Source of the DNA: Vitellaria paradoxa | Taxonomy: Eukaryota; Streptophyta; Magnoliopsida; Ericales; Sapotaceae | DNA length: 64,000 nucleotides | Assembly: GCA_019916065.1 (NCBI GenBank) | Contig: CM034240.1 | Span: forward strand, 50,554,372-50,618,371 | Direction of reading: 5' to 3' | Shown here: positions 20,599 to 33,052 of the stretch, piece after piece | How the letters are laid out: every line of letters starts with the position of its first letter | How positions within the stretch are numbered: the first letter of the stretch is position 1 | Notes under the pieces: generated by a model | Seen by the model: the letters and a program-made list of their open reading frames with translations, nothing else | What the model was told of the DNA's origin: nothing | Database searches by the model: none | Translations under genes and position numbers: made by a program

Positions 20599-23206
20599 AT
20601 GGGTAGACTCGCAAACGAGCTAAACTCTGAGGAAAAAATTAGGGTTTTCAAGGAGAAATACCAAATTCCTCAGAACGTAAACATTAGGCTCGCCGAACAA
20701 GGCGAGCGCGAAACAGGGGAGTTCCCCATAGTGGCCATCACCGAAGGTGGCCTTAGGTTCCCCCTACACCCTTTTCTTCGCTCTATGATGAGCATCTTAG
20801 ATCTTGGCCCTAGGAATCTTACCCACAACTTCTACAGGATAGTCAATGGGGTGATAGAAATAAATAGACGATACGGATTCCACATTTCCGAGTGGGATTT
20901 ACTTTATTGTTATTCCATTCAAAAGGTGAAGAATGATGAAAATAGGTGGTATTTGAAATCCCGACCAGAAAAGCCTTGGTCCATATGCTGCCTGATACGA
21001 TTAAGTCGGAAAGTGACCTGTGCGTCATCACGGGTCACTGGACACACGATCCAGACGAAGATCGTTATCTAATCGTCCCTCTGGTTTCTTTGGGCCCAGA
21101 TTGGTTGATTTCGAATGCTACCAGTTCTTACTCTTCTTTGACTTCTGATTTTCTTGGAAGCGCACTAACTATTTGATTTAATTTCTATGCAGCTGACCAA
21201 ACAAAGAAGTTCTGGGCCACTGGTATCTGCGCTGACAAGGATCATCTTGAACAGGTGTTCAAATTCCTCGGAGGTCCGGATCTTTATCCATTCGCCAGAG
21301 CGGTCCCAATTCTGTTCAACTTCATCCCTTCTTACCAAACGTTCATCGCTCCCCCTCAAGGTTTCGCCACCCCAGAAGCTATCAGGCGTCTTCAGTGGTG
21401 GTTCCGGGCTTCCGCTGAAGAAAAGGAGAACTACTACGCCTTGAGGCACCCGGAGTGGGTTCGTCCGCCTCCATTTGCTAACCCGCTGGTAGCCGAACAA
21501 GCTCCAGCTGCTGAAGCAGTGACCCCTGTCCGCGCCGAGCAACCTAGGAGACAGAAACTCGTTCTTTTGAACGAGGAGGAGGAAGAAGACGAAGAATGAG
21601 AGGTTGAACCGCCCCCGGCCTTCTAGTATTTCTCAGACCCAGCAGAAGAAGAAGAGGGGATAGACATGGCCCCCAAAATCGACTACAGAAAACTTGCTCT
21701 GGCCAAAGCCAAGGAGCAAAGAGTCGATAAGGAGAAGAAGAAGAAGGCCGAACAGTATAAGGCCGCTGGGAAGAGGAAGCTTGATGAGGGGAAGGCCCCT
21801 GCTCCTACTACCGCTGATCAAATACTGAAGGTAAAAATAGAGAAGGGGAAGGAGCATGAGGCAGCTCAAAAGAAACCCTCTGGCCCCCCTGAGCAGAAAA
21901 GGGCTAGAACGCAACAAACCGAAGCGGTTCAAGTTGCCGAGCAACCGAGGTTGCCGAAGGCAGCTACTGGTAAGGAGGCAGCAACTCCTAAGGGTGTGCC
22001 ACCCACCAAAGACGCGCCGCCAAAGACCACTGAGCCATCGCTTTCTCAGCCGATTGGGCCCGTGCCTTTCGCCATCGAGTATCTGACCAATCCAGTTCGA
22101 GACTCCCCTCCGTTCGTTCCGAAAATCCTCATTCCCAGCCTTGAGCACCCTCAAGGCCAACCCTTCACCGTCCAAGATACAGCTCTCAATCATGCCGAGG
22201 AGTATCTCAAAGGTGTCCTCCCTCCTCGGGATGTTCATACCACAATAAAGAATAAAACGGAGGACATCCACAAGACTCTAATGAAGAATGTCATTTATGT
22301 AAGTATAATGATATTCCTCTATGCACATCCTTTTACCATTATGTTTTTTCTAATTCTCTGTTCTTTCTACAGACTTCTCTCTACACAATGGAGCTAATTG
22401 CTCGAAGCCAAGCCTCCGATGCCAGAGCCGAACAGGATAGGTCGGACATAAAGGAATTAAAGGCAAATGTGAGGACCTTGGAGAATGAGAAGAAGAATCT
22501 CCAATCCAACAATGACGCTCTGGGAAAAGAGAGGAGCCAGCTTGGAGATGAGAAAAAAGAACTCGAGCGGCAGCTTAATGATGCCCTTGGCCAAGTAGCA
22601 GGGAGCCAAGCCCGCGTAGAGTCCATGGATAAAGTCCTTGTCCGCAAGGACGAAGAGCTACTGGAGGTCAAGGGCAAACTTTATAAAGCCGAGATCGAAC
22701 TATCCTCCTCAAAGGCTGGGCAAGAGATACTTCTGAAGGAGTTGGAGACTTCCAGGGCCAACCAGAGCAAATCGAAGCAGGAGCTTACCAACCTCCGAGT
22801 AGAACTCGCACTTAAGACTCGGGCCCTGGAAGAAAAGGAAACTGCCCTCCGCACAGCCGAGGAGAAGGCCAAAGTTGATGTGGAGGCGCAGATTAATGAC
22901 TGCGTAGATCAGATGAGGGACGCTCACAACGATTTTTTCCTCGAGGGTTGGGAGGCTGCAATGAAGAAGAACAACATCGATCACACCAACCCCATATACG
23001 CAGAGGTCCCTTATCCTGATCCTGAACGCCCACCTCCTCAGTTCAGCTTCGAACGTCCACCTCAGACTCCCTCAGTTCAGACTGTCGAAGAAACCATCGA
23101 CGAGGGGGAGGTTGAGGTGGATAGTGCCCAGAAGGACGCCTCCCAAGCACCTAAACAGATTGACCTGGTTGTGGAGAATGATTCCACTAAGGAGGGAGAG
23201 AAGTGA
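20599..23206 (+). pseudogene. Broken antisense three-exon gene of Tat element 2
   Basis: Counterpart of the element 1 antisense gene. Exons by comparison: 20599-21099, 21193-22298, 22373-23206. Lesions: one A lost in exon 1 at about 20970 (frameshift after residue ~124); the first intron donor is AT instead of GT at 21100-21101; in exon 2 a TGA at 21597-21599 and a TAG at about 21625. From MAPKID (21666) to the second donor the frame is open, the second intron (22299-22372, GTAAGT...CTACAG, 74 nt) is intact, and exon 3 has exactly the same 834-nt length as in element 1 with many substitutions and no indel. The coiled-coil and the ending EGEK are preserved. The 74-nt intron would shift frame if kept, so splicing was needed. 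Confidence 0.8.
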
Positions 23207-23949
23207 GCCTCTTTGTATTTTTGTTTTGTTTTTTTTTTATTCAATTCAGATGTAACAATGTAATGAACTACGTAAAAGTTTTTGACTCTGAATAAATGAA
23301 AATACTTTGGTTTTTCTCTAATCTCGCTTCGTTTTTCTATGTCTTTGCTTCTCTAGAACTACTGATGAATTGATTGAAGAATACTTTGACTTGGTTGCTG
23401 ACGAAGTTATAGGGAGTGCAGCCGAGGAGTACCTTGATGTTTTTTCATACGAGATAGCTACAAACCCTTATAACAAATGCTAATGCCTCACCTTGGGTTT
23501 AGGATAGCCTCTTCGATTGACAATTATGTAAGGTGTATTGTAATTGTACTCTGAAACACGAAATAAAAGCTTTTGAATTGTTTCCTACTAGGAGTCTGCC
23601 TTTCTATTTATACGTTTTATGCTTGTGTTGAAGTATGTACCGTGAATGGATTTGTACCAATTAGCCGAGCAACCATAAGTTTTAATAGAAATGCTTTAAA
23701 CATCAAGTCTTTCAAGGATAACAAGTTCACGTAGTTGTTTGCTTTTTCATCAAGTAACTTTAAGCTTTTGCTAAAGAGGCATAACTTTAATAAATCTCAC
23801 ATACCTCAATGAGTTTGGCTGTCCTCGAGCTTTCATATAATAACAGAGGAATCTACTTTTTGACAAAATTTCGCTTTTCAATTTCATGCCGAGCATCGGA
23901 GAAGTGAATCTTTATGATACGAGGGCTTATTCACATCAGGGCCGAGCTT
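23207..23949. other. Non-coding segment between antisense gene and array (element 2)
   Basis: No supported coding sequence. It corresponds to 11036-11870 of element 1 in reverse order and includes the likely 3' end of the antisense gene (AATAAATG at about 23291, AATAAAAGC at about 23562). Confidence 0.5.
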
Positions 23950-24760
23950 CCTTGAAATGGTTCTTTGTGTTGTAAGGCCTTTTGCTTCTATTGTACCAAC
24001 GCTAAGGAAATTGAGCGTGGCTTCTTTTCTTTCTAATCAATAAACCAAGGAATTGAATCTTGGCTTAAAGAGCGTGTCTGGTCAATGAATAAATCAGGAT
24101 TGGGCCAACATCAGAAATGATGTGGATTCTTTCTGTACTAATGGTCGGCAAACCGAGCATGATTCCTTTTGATAATCCTTTTCAGAAAACTGGGGAATTG
24201 AATCCCAGTTTAAAGAGAATACCTGGTCAGTCAATAAACCAGGAATGTACCAACGTTCGGCAAGCCGAGCGTGGCTCCTTTTGATAATTCTTTTCAGAAA
24301 ACTGGGGAATTGAATCCTAGTTTAAAGAGAATACCTGGTCAGTCAATAAACCAGGAACGTACCAACGTTCGGCAGGCCGAGCGTGGCTCATTTTGATAAT
24401 TCTTTTTAGAAAACTGGCGAATTGAATCTCAGTTTAAAGAGAATACATGGTCAGTCAATAAACCAGGAATGTACCAACGTTCGGCAAGCCGAGCGTGGCT
24501 CCTTTTGATAATTCTTTTCAGAAAAGTGGGGAATTGAATCCCAGTTTAAAGAGAATACCTGGTCAGTCAATAAACCAAGAATGTACCAACGTTTGGCAAG
24601 CCGAGCGTGGCTCATTTTGATAATTCTTTTCAGAAAACTGGAGAATTGAATCCCAGTTTAAAGAGAATCCCTGGTCGGTAAATAAATCAGAGTTGAACCA
24701 ACATCCAAAGGGATGTGGCATTTTTTGTGCCAATGCTCGGCAAGCCGAGCATGGCTCTTT
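23950..24760 (-). repeat. About 112-bp tandem array downstream of pol (element 2)
   Basis: The marker GTTCGGCAAGCCGAGCGTGG recurs at about 24266, 24378, 24490 and 24601 (spacing 111-112 bp) with diverged units on both sides (about 24007, 24155, 24740). Each unit has AATTGAATCCCAGTTTAAAGAG, here split by variants, and TGGTCAGTCAATAAACCAGG. It matches the element 1 array in position and period, but the units within each element resemble one another more than those of the other element. Confidence 0.88.
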
Positions 24761-24902
24761 CCCAGGCCACCACTCAAAGAGATGTGGCGCCTTTTTGCTA
24801 AACAGGGAGTTGTCTCAAGCTTTTGAAATTGCTTTAATTGCTTACAAAAGAATGACTTTTCAATAAATGTACAAAGTCTTTAACAATAAATGTACAGTAA
24901 TA

Positions 24903-27058
24903 TCAATGATAGTACAACTTTAAATGGGCTATATTCCATGGTCTTTTGATTGGATTTTCTTCCATGTCAGTTAACTTGTAAGCACCGTTGCCGAGCACCT
25001 CTGAGACGAGGAATGGTCCTTCCCAATTAGCTCCAAGCTTTCCTTCGGTTTGATCTTTCCTGCTTCCCATCAATTTTCTCAACACCCAGTCGCCAGTGCT
25101 GAATTCTCTATGTCTGACCCCTTTATTAAATTTCTTCATTGTCTCTTGTTGGTAGTTGGCTAACCTTAGTGTGGCTAGTTTCCTTCTTTCATCAATTAGA
25201 TCTAGACTCATTGCCATAGCTTTATCATTCTCCCCTTTATCAAATGCTAGAGTTCTGATGCTCGGCAGGCCCACTTCCAACGGGATGACGGCTTCAACTC
25301 CATAAGCCAGAGAGAAGGGAGATTCTCCAGTTGATTTTCTAGGGATTTTTCAGTATGTCCACAGCACTGATGGCAATTCTTCCACCCATTTCCCCTTTGC
25401 CGCTTCTAGTCTTTTCTTGATCCCATTGAGAATGACCTTGTTTGTAGCTTCGGCTTGACCATTGCTCTGGGGTAAGATGGTGTAGAGTAAATATTCTTGA
25501 TTCCATATCTAGAACAATACTCCCTAAATGGGGCACTGTCAAATTACGTCCCATTGTCAGAAATAAGTGTCTGAGGAATGCCATGCCTGGTAATGATGTT
25601 CTTCCAAATAAATCGAATGGCATCAGCATCTCTGATGTGAGATAAGGGTTTTGCTTCCACCCACTTGGTAAAGTAGTCGGTGCTGACCACTAAAAACTTT
25701 CTATTTCCCGAAGCAGTAGGCAGGGGTCCCACAATGTCGAGTCCCCATTGAGCGAACGGCCAAGGACTGGTCAGCGGACTTAGCTCTTGGGCTGGCTGGT
25801 GAGGAATGGGAGCGAACTTTTGGCATTTCTTGCATCTCTGAACATAGGCTTGAGTATCATACCCCATCTTCGGCAACCAATACCCTTGTGTGATTGCTCA
25901 GTGCGCCAGTGATCTGCCCCTAGTATGTGCCCCACAGACCCCTTCATGGAGCTCATAGAGGAAGTCTTGCACTTTGTCAGGATGAACACAAAGAAGATAG
26001 GGACCTGTGAAGGACTTCTTGTATAGCTTATGGTTAGGAGAGAGCCAAAACCTGGTAGCCTTTTTTCGCAGCTTCCTCGCTTCTGTCTTGTCCTCGGGGA
26101 GAGTCCCGTCCTTTAGGTAAACGATGATTGGATCCATCCAAGATGGGGCTAAGTCAGCACACATTACCTCCTTATCTTTCGTTATGCTCGGCCTCTTTAG
26201 AACTTCCATGAAAACCTGATCAGTTAGCCTTATTCGAGAAGAGGCAGCCAACGTTGCAAGTGCGTCAGCGTGAGCATTACGATTTCTCTCAATGAGCTCC
26301 ACGCTAACTTTATTAAAGCCTTCAATTTTCTTCTTAGCCACTTGTAAATACTCTGCCATCTTCTCACTTCTAGCCATATACTCACCTTTTAGCTGATTGG
26401 CAACCAGCTGAGAGTCAGTCTTTATTACAACATCGTTTGCCATTAATCGCCGAGCAATGTTGAGCCCGGCTAAGAGAGCTTCATACTCTGCTTCATTATT
26501 AGTGACCTCGAATTCGAGCTTTATTGCGTATTCTATAGTGACCCCTTCCGGGGTAGTCAGAACAATACCTACACCGCCGCCTTTTCTAGACGAAGATCCA
26601 TCAACCTCAATTTGTTAAGGTTGTTCGGCATCAACGTGTTCGGTTGGGGCAGACTTTATTTTCACTTGCCATACTTCTTTTGCTGGGCCAGGAGCTGGCG
26701 TAGTAAATTCCGCTACAAAATCGACCAGAACTTGAGCCTTTATTGCGGTTCTTGGGATGAATTTTATGTCAAATGCACCGAGGAAAACAGCCCATTTTGC
26801 CACCCGACCAGACACATCAGCCCTCTTTAAAACATGGCCAATTGGCTGATTGGTGACTACTTGAATGGTGTGTGCATGGAAGTAAGGGGCTAACTTCCTG
26901 GACGCCATTATCAATGCCAAGGTCAGCTTCTCTAGGGGAAGGTATCTGGTCTCCGCCCCTTGCATCGTTTTGCTCACATAGTAGATAGGATGCTGCTTCT
27001 CTTGTTCCTCTCTCAGCAGGACGGCACTGACTGCATGTTCTGAAACTGTCAGATATAG
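24903..27058 (-). pseudogene. Broken RNase H-integrase part of Tat polyprotein (element 2)
   Basis: Homologous to 8059-10233 of element 1 but cut by several lesions: TAA where element 1 has Trp in TWQIEVDG (26615-26617), TGA for Arg (CGA) at about 25897 after GRSLAH, TAA for Gln after DNGT (about 25544), a 1-bp loss in the AYPQSNGQ region (about 25470), TGA in the WTYRTT region and others. Recognisable blocks remain: second RNase H with HADALATLA, integrase zinc finger with CKKCQKFAP, GLDIVGPLP, DNGT and the terminal LKLYYH with stop at 24903-24905. Many of the stops are C-to-T or G-to-A changes, as expected of methylated, silenced DNA. Confidence 0.88.
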
Positions 27059-30000
27059 TTACAAAATATCCCCCAGCTGCGGTGTTGATAATATCGGGAC
27101 AGTTGTCAGGTATTCTTTAAGCTTCTCCAGTGCCGAGTCTGCCTCAGCATCCCATTGCATCTTATTGGCTCCTTTGAGCAGTCTGAAGAATAGTCGGCAC
27201 TTGTCAGATGACCTACTGATAAACCGATTGAGTGCCGCCACTATCCCTATGAGCTTCTGGACTTCTTTTTTAGTGCGTGGAGGAGAAATAGATTGGATGG
27301 CACGTATTTGATCAGGATCAGCCTCAATTCCCCTTCTGCTCACCAAGTGACCCAAAAATTTACCCGAGCCAACTCCAAAGGCGCACTTGGCAGCGTTTAA
27401 TTTTAACCCATACCGATCAAGGGTAGAAAAAATATGTTGGAGATGTTGGAGATGAGTGTTCGGCTCCTTGCTTTTCACTACCATATCATCAATGTAGACC
27501 TCCATCGTTTGTCCGAGGTCTTCTTTGAATATTTTCGTAACTAACCGTTGATAGGTGGCTCCAGCATTCTTCAGTCCGAATGGCATAACCCTGTAACAGT
27601 ATATGCCTCGAGGGGTTATGAAAGAAGTCTTCTCCTCATCAGGGCCAAACATGGGGATCTGGTGATATCCCATATAAGCGTCCAGGAACGACATCCTGGA
27701 ACATCCAGCGGTTAAGTCAACGAGTTGGTCGATCTTTGGCAGGGGGAATGGATCCTTCGGGCAGGCCTTATTCAGGTCTGTGTAGTCTATGCAGACTCTC
27801 CATTTCCCATTCTTCTTTTTGACCACGACTGTATTGGCCAACCACTCCGGGTATGAGACTTCCCGGATGGCCTCAGCCTCTAACAATCGGCCGACCTCTT
27901 CTGTGACAGCCTCCGCATGCTGGAGAGCTGATCGCCTTGCCTTTTGTACCACAGGTTTTACCCCCGGATTCACATTCAACTTATGAGTCATGATTTCGGA
28001 GAAAATACCTGGCATTTCATGCGGAGTCCAGGCAAATGTTCGAATGTTCCAATATTCTTCAAGAGCATCTCTGTTAGCTCCAGTTTCTTCTCGGCGTTCA
28101 GGTTTGTGCCGATCAGGAAGAATTTGTCATCCTCAGCAGGGCCAATCTGATATTTCTCCAAGCCTTTTATGGCTTTCTTCTGTGGATCACCGCCGACATC
28201 ATCGATCTTCGGGGCGTCCTTGGGTAGCTCCGTCAATTGGACTTGCTCGAGAATGGTCTTGGATTTTAGGGCTGCAGTGAAGCACTTTTGAGAAATATTT
28301 TGATCCCCTAAAATAAAAATCACTTCCCCACAATAGGAGAACTTCAGCACCTGGTGGTAGGTTGAGGGGACCGCCTTCAAAGCATGAATCCACGACCTTC
28401 CTACTATAGCGTTGTAGGAAGAAGAGGAATCCACAACAGTGAACTCAACCTCTTGCTCCACTGGACCCACACGGACATGAATGACAACTCTGCCCAGAGG
28501 CCAAACAGGGGCAGAATTAAATCTTATGAGTGGGCACTCTGCCGATTCCAGATCCTCTTCAGTTAATCCGAGCTTCTTAAATAAGCTCAGGAACATGACT
28601 TCTGTTGAACTTCCTGCGTCCACCAGAATTCTCCTCACTTCGGAGTCGAACATGCCCAGAGTGATTACCAAGGCGTCATTGTGCGGCAGCTGAACACTAG
28701 AATACTCATCTTCATGAAAGGTGATTCCCTCCGTGGCGACTTTTCTCGAGCGTTTGCTCGGCTGGCCTGCCACGCCCAAGATCTCTTGACTTTGTGGATT
28801 AGGGGCATGGTTAATGACACTCTGGGGTCGCCGCTCCATATGGATCACGTGGATGACTGCAGGTCTTGGGACATCTCTACGTGCCCTGGCTCTTGGTGGG
28901 GGTTGCACCTCCTCGGCAGCCTCCTCCCCGGCAGTCTCTTCTCGTTGCCTCCTTGGCTCTCTGTCATGTGGGGCTGCTTCTCTAGTTCTGCCCTCATCTA
29001 TGAACTCTTTAAGGTGGCCCTTGCGCACTAATTCCTCCAGATGATGCCGCAACGATCGGCAGACTCCGGTGCGATGCTCCTTGTCTTGATGATACGCACA
29101 ATAATTCTTGGAATTCTTCTTTCCAGGGAAGTCCGGCAGCTTTCTGGGCCATCTGAAATATGGCTTACTTCTTATTTGAGGGAGGATCTTGAAAATCGGT
29201 ATCTTGAACACCGTATTGACCGCTTCGAAGATGGACTTCTCTTCATCTACGAATCGGCGGCCTCCTCCCCGGCTTTTATCTCCTCTCTGGCCTTGGGATC
29301 TCCTTTCTTTTTGCTCGGCCGGCTGTGTCTCGTCCTCCACCTTGGCGTATTTTTCAATCCGGCACATAAGATCTGACATGTTGGCCGCGGGCTTTTTGGT
29401 CAAGGAGAGCCATAGCCTATCCTCCTTCCGCAACCCCAGCTTAAATGAAGTTACGGCCAATTGCTCCGAGCATTCTCCCACCTCGTTGTAGAGCTCCAGG
29501 TAGTGGCGGGAATAATCTCTCAATGATTCCCCAAGTTTTCTTTTCATCGTGAGGAGAACGTCAGCGGTTTTAGGCTGCTTTGTGTTAGCCAAAAATCGAG
29601 TGACGAACTCCTCTGCCAGTTGCTGCCAACTCTGGATACTGCCAGGGGGCAGTTTATGGAACCACTGAAGTGCTGTATCCCCCAAACTGGAAGAGAAAAC
29701 TCTGCACATAAGATGGTCGTTGCTGCTCCATAACGTCATGGCCTGCATGAAATGGCGGTAATGGGCCAGGGGGTCAGTTCTTCCATCATAGAGGTTAAGC
29801 CTTGGAGTTTGGAACTTCTTCGGAGGCTCTACGTCAGTTATTTCGTCAATGAATGGAGAGGCAGAGATCCGCCCCAAGGCTTTCCTTGCCATCATACGTC
29901 TGCTCAGGCCCTGAGCACCCCATTCTTCTTCTTGCCCCCAATCCTCTACTTTTACTTTACCAGCCTTTTTTTCGTTTCAAAGTTACCTCTTCTTGCTCTG

Positions 30001-30532
30001 AGCTTTCTGCTTCTTCTGAGTGTGCCTCCGGGGCCCTTTTGGAGTAACTCTTTTTATGGTGCACTTTGGCGAGCAGGTCAGCATCGGGTCTCGCGCCACG
30101 TTTTGTTATTGTTTTAACGTGACGCGAGCCCTTTTTGGAAGGAGTGACATCGCGTCGTGAGCGGGAACGTACCTCCTCTTGTTCATGAGCGTCCCCGTCA
30201 TCTTCTTCAGTGGGGTCCTCGTAAAGAGCATCATAACTTTCGTCAGATTCTGAGTCAGATCGATCAGAATCGGCTGCATGGCTAGCAGTAGACTTTCCCT
30301 TCTCCTTACTTAATTCCAGCAGAATCTCTTCCAATTCTGCTTGCTTCTCACTGGCCTTAGCCATCAACTCCTCTATCCGTTTCAGTGCCTCGGGGTCCTC
30401 CATTTTTTTTCTCTTGGCATGCTTCAGACCTGGAGTCCGGATAACCAGCGCACTCCCTTTAGTTTTGGCAGGAGTGGAACCGTCCCCTACCCGTGGAGAC
30501 GATGGTGGAGTAGTGTTTCCTCCTGAAGTCAT
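27059..30532 (-). pseudogene. Broken gag-protease-RT part of Tat polyprotein (element 2)
   Basis: Three open segments: 29957-30532 (gag N-terminus from ATG 30532), 27988-29895 (gag domain, CHHC knuckle, protease DAGSS) and 27059-28015 (RT with YIDDMVVKS). The first break is a 1-bp gain in an A-run at about 29965; the second is a 7-bp tandem gain (AACATTCG/AACATTT) at about 28040, in the sequence for GTFAWTP. The third segment ends in TAA at 27059-27061, where element 1 has CAG (Gln), only a few codons past the TAG of element 1. N-terminal start and domain order match element 1. Confidence 0.9.
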
Positions 30533-30609
30533 TATGTGGACAAATACTAGAGACTTGACAAAGAAACAAGAAAAAAGCTGCTGAACAACAATACTGGGCT
30601 AAACAACGA

Positions 30610-30627
30610 GTCCCACGGTGGGCACCA
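30610..30627 (-). other. Primer binding site of element 2
   Basis: Minus strand TGGTGCCCACCGTGGGAC, 2 nt inside the 5' LTR end; differs from that of element 1 at two positions, both transitions. Confidence 0.8.
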
Positions 30628-30629
30628 AA

Positions 30630-31535
30630 TGTTCGGCAGCAAAAAATACCGCCGGAACTGCTGACCACGCCAACCGGAAATGCAATCGCCGACCTGCTGA
30701 ACAAAGACAGAAAAAAAGGTTACGGCCGGAGTGGAGGTCTCTGGCCGGAAAACCCTCCGATGCTTAAGTCAGCAAGTCGCTCAAAGAATGAAGCTTTCAG
30801 AGAAGAAATGAGTAAAAGCTTAAGTTGGCAATAGTCAGCTTACCTCTGTTGTTCAGCAGAATGTTCTATTTATAGTAGCTTGAATAATAATTAAAGCATA
30901 CCTGCGATTTGACATTACGCACACTTCCGTGTTCCTTTTTTCCATTCTTGCTTTAAATGCCCTTCCCGTTCATTTAATGCCTCAAACCTCTTATTTAATA
31001 CACCATGCCTTTCATTTAATGCTTCTGGTGGCTTAACACGGCATTACAACCATAATTTCAGGGTCAGACTGTCTTCCTGTCACATCCGCCAACTACTCGT
31101 GACGAGATGAACTGACTTAGTTACTTTCTCAGAGATAAATACCCAGTTCAGTCTTAACTACGGTGCATTTATGGTCATGAGCCCTCTTTAAAGGCTGTGG
31201 GTCCCAGGTTCAACATTTACTAGCCGCCAATGGATGGGCCGAACAAACAAGCTATTGAGGTCCTAAGCTATAGCCACGTAGCAACATACTATTCATTGGT
31301 GTTGAGGTTCAGGGTATCCCTTGGAATATTAACCCTAAGACATGTGTTCGTGTATAACACTCACGTGGAACTCCCATGAAATGAATCAACTGTTCGGCAG
31401 AACGCCACGTGTCGCCATGTAGAGTGCTCGGCGGATGATTACGTGGCTCACACGAATATGCTCGGCATTGGGCCACGTGGCGCATTGACTACACTTGTTC
31501 GGCATCTGTACATCTAAGTATTATTTTACCCAACA
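30630..31535 (-). repeat. 5' LTR of element 2
   Basis: 906 bp, same length as 19186-20091. It keeps CACGTG-type boxes better than the 3' LTR (for example near 31364, 31407 and 31484) and the minus-strand TATA box CTATAAATAG near 30866-30875. The repeated CATTTAATGC motif corresponds to the GCATTAAATG repeats of element 1. Confidence 0.93.
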
Positions 31536-31540
31536 CTGCT

Positions 31541-32191
31541 TAATTCCATAAAGTCAGATCAATTTTCAGAAGCCACTCACTCCTCATCAGCACCTTGTCA
31601 CCTCCCTCTCTCTTCATGTATATATTTTATAGAGTCTGAAGTTTTGAGCAGAGACTTTCAAGGAGGTGATAAGGGCACTCTAATTAATAGTTTAAAAAAA
31701 AGAAAGAAAAAACTTTTGTTTGCTTGTGTTTGTTGGTCATTGCTTCAATAATGCAGTAGATCGTAGGGGAAAAGGGAGTTGTTTACTTTCTTGGATATAT
31801 ATATATATATATACATATTATATAATTTAAAGAAAGAGACATTAATAGTTAATAGGCTTAGTAACTTACAATGGAACCACCAAACATATAAACAAAAGAA
31901 GAAAGTCATCACATCAGCCAACCAGATGCGCCAGGGACTCACCACCAGCATCAACAGTTTGAATATAAGCAAAATGGGGCAATTCAACCATATATATTTT
32001 ATCTAAACAATGCACCATGAACAAGATATTATATATAATTTCTATGTATATACATACGTATACGTGTGTTTCTAAATGAAAAAAACAGAGACTTAATAAA
32101 AAACAAATCCATTGGGAAAATATAAGCAACGAGGGACTAAAGTAAAAACCCACCCTGTCCCTCCTCTGTCCTTTCCAACACTGAGTCATTA
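31541..32191. other. Upstream region of the 124-residue gene
   Basis: No coding sequence supported. Contains a (TA)n run at about 31794-31812. It is likely to include the promoter and 5' leader of the gene at 32192; I do not see a convincing TATA box. Confidence 0.4.
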
Positions 32192-32992
32192 ATGGCAGTT
32201 AGATGCTTTCCTTCACCTCCTTTGCCAATCCAAAGAACGGCACTGCAGATCAAACGGCCTGTTAATGAACTGTTGGTGGCTTCACTTGGTCAAATTTCAC
32301 TCAAGAAGACACCTCAACTTCAGATCAGATCCTCCTGCAGGAACACGGTTTGTTTTTTTTCTTTTGTTCTCAAACAATTCTCCTTTGTTCTCTCAATAAA
32401 CTACAATCCCACCTTGATTTCTATTCTGCTTCTTCTCTTTCAACCTAAAAATCAATTCTATGTACTATAGTAATCTACGACTCAAATATTTTGATCATAT
32501 CATATAACTTCACGAGGATTAAAATATAGTTTCATCCGCTGTTTTGTTTAGCATGAAAACCAAGACATTTCGAAGATGTTACAAATATATGAAAATATAT
32601 CAAACTATAAAATGATATTAATATTAATTACGTAACTTTATTATTTCTTTTTTGTTGGTTATGCTATGCTATGTCCTGAAGCATTTTACTATGTTCTAAT
32701 GGAAATATTTAAATTATTATTTTAAATAAATGTGAAATTTTCAACCATTTTACGGAAAAGAAATATGCGTCGTCCCTTGATAATCCAATAGCTTCAAGCC
32801 CTTCAACTTTCAAAGCTTTCTAAATTGCGGTTGGTTTCTGCTAGATTTTTGAGGATCAGTCCGAAGGTATTGTGTGTTACAGAGATGACAATGGAGTGAT
32901 TATATGTGAGGGGTATGATGAGGGCCCTCGTCTACAGATCACTCTGCCCCACCAACCTTCAAGGACAACTTATAATCCAAGGTGACCTGCCA

Positions 32993-33052
<60 letters not shown>

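Larger units (their letters stand above)
19186..31535 (-). mobile_element. Element 2: older, decayed Tat-clade Ty3/gypsy retrotransposon
   Basis: A 12,350-bp element in reverse orientation relative to element 1 with the same order of parts: 5' LTR 30630-31535, PBS, broken polyprotein, tandem array, antisense gene (here on the + strand), polypurine tract, 3' LTR 19186-20091. Flanks are TTGCT (19181-19185) and CTGCT (31536-31540), a 5-bp duplication with one transition. The 906-bp LTRs differ at about 30 positions by eye, mostly transitions, so it is clearly older than element 1. It is a sister subfamily: LTR starts and PBS are related but not the same. Confidence 0.93.
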
